From NCBI RefSeq assembly GCF_002014825.1, contig NZ_MUYU01000023.1:1-36781 (forward strand): a stretch of DNA of 36,781 nucleotides, written 5' to 3'. The DNA is from Moraxella pluranimalium (GTDB taxonomy: Bacteria; Pseudomonadota; Gammaproteobacteria; Pseudomonadales; Moraxellaceae). Position 1 is the stretch's first letter. Each line of letters begins with the position of its first letter. Positions 33,189-36,781 of the stretch are shown in pieces. The translations under genes were made by a program, and so were the position numbers. Below the pieces are notes generated by a model. It was not told where the DNA came from and did not search any database. It saw only the letters and a program-made list of their open reading frames with translations.

Positions 33189-34895
33189 TTAACTCAAGCT
33201 ACACCCATCCGGTGTTACAACAAGCTTGAGATTTAGCATTTTGCTGAAAATTTCATAATGGTGGCTTAAACTGACAAATAATTCGTACTCACCATATTCC
33301 CATTGGGTTGTGTCAATGCCTTGAAAATGCATTGTGGCAAAATAACAGGCTAAGTAATTTTCATACAAATCACCCAAACGCTTGCACAAATCTTTACTAC
33401 GCACCTGCCCTAAAACTGATGAGTAATACACACCTTTTTCTTTATGTCTTGCCACCAAATAATAATGCCCCATATAAAAAGATGGCATCGTAGCACCCCA
33501 AACTACAAATTCCCCTTCCAAATGAAAGTTTGATCCTTTGCACCAACTATCAGTCAATGCAAAATGACGCTCTTGATCCAACACACCAATTATTGACCTT
33601 TTGATCAAAACAATATTACCATCTCGTTGCCCAAGATGATATTCTGCATCTTGGCAAATATTTTTCACATCTAAAGGTTTAGTTAATGAAATATTTTGCC
33701 AATCACCCCCCCCTTCTTGTTTAGTTACAGATACTCTGAGTTGATACACCCCATAATCCAAGTCAGACAAATCAACCCCATTATGTCCCATTGTTGCAAC
33801 ACCAGAAGCACTGTAATCGAAATAAATATTCTGATATAACTCTCGGCTATTCTCACCTTTTGGCACACTACCCAGTGGGTATACGTACTGCTTGCCTGAT
33901 GCAAGGTTATGCAAGCACAGTTTTTTATTCAAAAATCTATAATTTGGAGCATTAAAATTTTGGATATACATTTCACCCTCTATATGCAGTTTATGATCTT
34001 GCATTCTCAGAGTGCTAATGTTATTAATAGGACGCTCCGATAAATCAATTTGCCCCTTGCGCCCAAATATAGCATCATTTGATACAACGTCAGGCAACAT
34101 GATTGCTTGATCAAATGTCATATCATCAATCACAGATTGGTTTAATTTTGGAACAATCTTATTGGATAACAAGTTGACAATCGATAAAATTTCTTGGGTG
34201 AAATATGCTGTTACTTGATTGTGTTGAAATGCTAGATTGGAATTTGTAAAAATAGCATTAAAATTAGGGTAATTTTCTTTCAAATCCTTCAATAATTCTT
34301 TTTGCCCATATTCCAAATAAAAATAGTCGTGAAATGATACAAAAAAGTAAATATTTTTTTGTCGATTTTCGTCTTCCAATATCGCCCGATTAAGCATCTT
34401 GTCATAATATTGCACTTGTTCCAATGTGTAGCTCTTACCCATGACATGCTGTGCAATATCTTGATCATGATTCACCATCCATGATCCCAAATGCCCAAAT
34501 GGCGCAGATGAAACAATATTTCCAAAACCATAATGAACCCCCACATAAAGGGCTGCATACCCTCCTTTGGACGCCCCCAATAATGTGCAATCCACTTTTG
34601 TTAGATTAAGTCTGGATAGTATTTTTTCAATTAATTGCGCAACAATTGGAGCAAAATCAAGATTGCCATCACTACCTGCATAACAAGATTGCCGACCATC
34701 AAAAATATCAGCAATTAACAATACATTACACTTAAAGAAATTAACTGCATTACCAAAACTCCAGCCCCCATGTCTGTAATCATTAAAAACCACAACCAAA
34801 TGAGCTATATCCTTTCGATTGGCTTTTAAAATATATGAAATATCTTTACCATCAATGGTTTCGGTTTGAATTTTGGTGGCGTGGGTTAATTGCAT
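33189..34895 (-). CDS. Asp2-like alpha/beta-hydrolase-fold protein
   Basis: A 568-residue protein. The N-terminal domain (about 1-260) reads as an alpha/beta hydrolase, with the nucleophile elbow LLGASKGGYAALYVG (Ser109 in GASKGG), preceded by VVFNDYRHGG and followed by SSAPFGHLG. It resembles the Asp2 proteins of accessory Sec systems, which act on glycosylated adhesins, and similar proteins in surface-polysaccharide regions, but no accessory SecA2/Y2 genes are nearby. The C-terminal 300 residues look beta-rich and are unrecognised. There is no signal peptide. The start at 34895 is chosen because AGGA lies six bases upstream; ATGs at 34910 and 34931 lack one. The gene is AT-rich, stands alone, and is bounded by 50-bp direct repeats, which suggests horizontal acquisition. 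Confidence 0.7.
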   Translation of the reverse strand: MQLTHATKIQTETIDGKDISYILKANRKDIAHLVVVFNDYRHGGWSFGNAVNFFKCNVLLIADIFDGRQSCYAGSDGNLDFAPIVAQLIEKILSRLNLTKVDCTLLGASKGGYAALYVGVHYGFGNIVSSAPFGHLGSWMVNHDQDIAQHVMGKSYTLEQVQYYDKMLNRAILEDENRQKNIYFFVSFHDYFYLEYGQKELLKDLKENYPNFNAIFTNSNLAFQHNQVTAYFTQEILSIVNLLSNKIVPKLNQSVIDDMTFDQAIMLPDVVSNDAIFGRKGQIDLSERPINNISTLRMQDHKLHIEGEMYIQNFNAPNYRFLNKKLCLHNLASGKQYVYPLGSVPKGENSRELYQNIYFDYSASGVATMGHNGVDLSDLDYGVYQLRVSVTKQEGGGDWQNISLTKPLDVKNICQDAEYHLGQRDGNIVLIKRSIIGVLDQERHFALTDSWCKGSNFHLEGEFVVWGATMPSFYMGHYYLVARHKEKGVYYSSVLGQVRSKDLCKRLGDLYENYLACYFATMHFQGIDTTQWEYGEYELFVSLSHHYEIFSKMLNLKLVVTPDGCSLS

Positions 34896-35119
34896 AGTAT
34901 ATCCTGTCATGGAGATTGGATTAGAAACCATCTAAAATCAAACGGCTTGTATTGGTAAATAGAAGTTGTTTGATTAATGGGCATTTTAAATAAATTATAT
35001 CGTCTATATTATACAACCGGTCTGCTAGTTAAAATACCTTAATTTGGTAACGGCACACAATTTGAGCCACTGTCAATATTTGATGGCGTGACCAATAGTG
35101 CAAGATTTTTTTCAGTGAT

Positions 35120-35169
35120 TTTTTTGGCAATTTACCGCCAAATTCTTAGTCCAAAATTTGATAAACTTA
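35120..35169. repeat. 50-bp direct repeat, copy 2
   Basis: The partner of 33073-33122. It sits in the leader region upstream of manB. Together the copies bound about 2.0 kb holding the Asp2-like gene. The rest of 34896-35274 has no supported ORF. Confidence 0.9.
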
Positions 35170-35229
35170 TGCAAAGATAAGCACTTTTGCAAAACTTTAC
35201 CAAATCTGCCCACGCATCCGCCCAAGTCA

Positions 35230-35238
35230 TGCTACAAT
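35230..35238 (+). promoter_or_regulatory. Extended -10 promoter of manB
   Basis: TGCTACAAT combines a TG extension with a near-consensus TACAAT 37 bases before the manB ATG. No -35 is evident. Confidence 0.5.
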
Positions 35239-35274
35239 AGTCCAAAAAATTCCATCTACTCATTAGGAAAAGTT

Positions 35275-36699
35275 ATGAGCACATATTCTGCAATCACCAT
35301 CGACTGCTTTAAGGCCTATGATGTGCGTGGCGAGCTTGGTGTCAATCTCGACGAGTCCATCGCTTATCGCATTGGCCGTGCTTTTGCACAGATTTTGGCA
35401 AAGAACACCACCCACGACAAGCCTGCCATCGTCATCGGTGCAGACATTCGCCCATCAAGCTTCGCCCTAAAAGCCGCCGCCATCGATGGCATCACCGATG
35501 CTGGCGTCGATGTCATTGACCTTGGCATGACAGGCACCGAAGAAGTGTATTTTGCCACCAGTTTCTATGATGCCATCGGTGGTATCGAAGTGACCGCAAG
35601 CCACAACCCGATTAATTATAATGGCTTAAAAATGGTGCGTGAAAATTCTCGCCCAATCAGCGCTGATACAGGGCTTGGTGAAGTGCGCGCTTTGGCAGAA
35701 AGTGGTGAATTTATCAACGCTCCAAAAGGGCAAGTGATTGAAAAATCAGACAAAACTGCCTACATCGATAAGCTGATGAGCTTTGTTGATACCACCAAAT
35801 TCACCGCCAAAAAAATCATCGTCAATAGCGGTAACGGCTCAGCAGGCCCTGTGGTCGATGCCATCGAAGCACGCCTAAAGGCAGCAGGCGCACCGATTGA
35901 GCTAATCAAAGTACATCACACCCCCGATGGCAGTTTCCCAAATGGTATCCCAAACCCAATGATTATCGCCAACCAAGCATCGACCCGTGATGCCGTGCTT
36001 GCGCACAAGGCGGACTTTGGCGTGGCGTTCGATGGCGATTTTGACCGTTGTTTCTTGTTTGATGCGGGTGGCAGATTCATTGATGGCAGTTATATCGTTG
36101 GGATGCTGGCAGCGGCATTTTTGCAAAAATACCCAAACCAAACCATCGTCTATGACCCACGCGTGATTTATAACACCGAAAATGTCATCGAGCAGATGGC
36201 AGGCACACCCGCACTGAGCAAATCTGGGCATTCGTTCATCAAGCAAGTGATGCGTGAAACGGGTGCTATCTATGGTGGCGAGATGTCGGCGCACCATTAT
36301 TTCAAAGAATTTTTCTACTGCGACAGCGGTATGGTGCCATGGCTACTGCTCATTGAACTATTGTCCGTGACGGGCAAATCCTTAGCAGAGCTTGTCGATG
36401 ACTATATCACGGCTTTTCCAAGCTCAGGCGAGCTCAATTTCAAGCTTGGACAAACGGACGCCGCCACCATCAGCCAAGGGCTAGAAGACAAATACAGCGC
36501 ACACAGCCCAAGCAAAAACACGCTGGATGGCTTAAGTTTGGATTTTGGCAACTGGCGATTTAATCTGCGCTCAAGTAACACCGAGCCACTGATTCGCCTA
36601 AATATCGAAACTCGTGGCGATGCAGGCTTACTTGATGAAAAAGTGCGTGAAATCATGGACTTTTTGAGCGAGCACGGTGCGGTTCGTGCCGACCACTAA
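35275..36699 (+). CDS. manB: Phosphomannomutase / phosphoglucomutase (ManB/CpsG type)
   Basis: A 474-residue phosphohexomutase that interconverts mannose-6-P and mannose-1-P (and possibly glucose phosphates) for surface polysaccharide or LOS synthesis. CFKAYDVRGELG begins the protein; the phosphoserine is Ser109 in VTASHNP; the Mg loop is FDGDFDRC (Asp253, Asp255, Asp257); the sugar-binding loop is GGEMSAHHYF; and the phosphate site is RSSNTEP. The pattern fits CpsG/ManB more closely than AlgC. The start is the ATG at 35275, with AGGAAA upstream; the longer frame from 35158 would include the direct repeat and promoter. Nothing further is supported in 36700-36781. Confidence 0.93.
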   Translation: MSTYSAITIDCFKAYDVRGELGVNLDESIAYRIGRAFAQILAKNTTHDKPAIVIGADIRPSSFALKAAAIDGITDAGVDVIDLGMTGTEEVYFATSFYDAIGGIEVTASHNPINYNGLKMVRENSRPISADTGLGEVRALAESGEFINAPKGQVIEKSDKTAYIDKLMSFVDTTKFTAKKIIVNSGNGSAGPVVDAIEARLKAAGAPIELIKVHHTPDGSFPNGIPNPMIIANQASTRDAVLAHKADFGVAFDGDFDRCFLFDAGGRFIDGSYIVGMLAAAFLQKYPNQTIVYDPRVIYNTENVIEQMAGTPALSKSGHSFIKQVMRETGAIYGGEMSAHHYFKEFFYCDSGMVPWLLLIELLSVTGKSLAELVDDYITAFPSSGELNFKLGQTDAATISQGLEDKYSAHSPSKNTLDGLSLDFGNWRFNLRSSNTEPLIRLNIETRGDAGLLDEKVREIMDFLSEHGAVRADH

Positions 36700-36781
36700 G
36701 CTTGGCTGTCTTAGACAAACTAAGTAGGCTAATAAACAGCCTTAAAAAACCCTTTGATATCGTTGAACCGCACCCCAAAAG

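Noticed and set aside
35158..35274. N-terminal extension of manB from 35158
   Set aside because: It would translate part of the 50-bp direct repeat and the promoter; the ATG at 35275 has a ribosome binding site and starts at the family's conserved N terminus.
36700..36781. Possible terminator after manB (AGGCT/AGCCT)
   Set aside because: The stem is only about five base pairs and is followed by A residues, not T residues, on the plus strand.

Overview
The window looks like a chromosomal segment of a gammaproteobacterium of the family Moraxellaceae, most likely Moraxella or a close relative. This rests on my recognition of the protein sequences (Tex, OmpR, DsbA, PanB/PanC, PcnB, RapZ, UbiG), on an IgA-protease-like autotransporter of the kind carried by mucosal bacteria, on the ubiG-mupP-yciK order known from Pseudomonas relatives, and on moderate G+C content. 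No rRNA, tRNA, insertion sequence, integrase or CRISPR array was seen.

Layout. (1) 56-4729: a large S6-type serine protease autotransporter with three 72-residue tandem repeats. (2) 5031-9611: tex on the minus strand, then an ompR response regulator without an adjacent sensor kinase and a CobW-type GTPase on the plus strand. (3) 9608-14369: a six-gene minus-strand accessory cluster, the strongest candidate for an undescribed system. It has a possible PD-(D/E)XK-like protein and five proteins built by shuffling two unknown domains, one of them tail-anchored. Perfect palindromes lie in front of its first gene. (4) 14693-18304: ytfL/paeA, yciK, mupP and ubiG in one minus-strand run (membrane transport, a dehydrogenase, cell-wall recycling, ubiquinone synthesis). 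(5) 18685-21305: dsbA, then a PLP enzyme of the cysteine-desulfurase-like family behind a frameshifted 2-oxoglutarate/Fe(II) oxygenase gene. (6) 21306-21857: mostly non-coding, with a possible 25-residue ORF that runs into a perfect 17-bp hairpin. (7) 21858-28933: housekeeping minus-strand genes rapZ-darP, pcnB-folK-panB-panC and mazG-comEA, with two TGATG stop/start overlaps.

(8) 28950-35169: cysK sits between two inserted-looking modules. The first (PLD/coiled-coil/J-domain protein, LRR protein, small divergent gene) is bounded by an exact 18-bp direct repeat. The second (one Asp2-like alpha/beta-hydrolase gene) is bounded by a 50-bp direct repeat with two mismatches. (9) 35275-36699: manB/cpsG phosphomannomutase for surface-sugar synthesis.

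The core genes cover envelope maintenance, RNA metabolism, vitamin synthesis (pantothenate, folate, ubiquinone), cysteine synthesis and DNA uptake (comEA). Unknown accessory genes interrupt this core at three sites. Several start codons were moved inward from the longest reading frame because of ribosome binding sites, promoters or overlaps; each entry says so.
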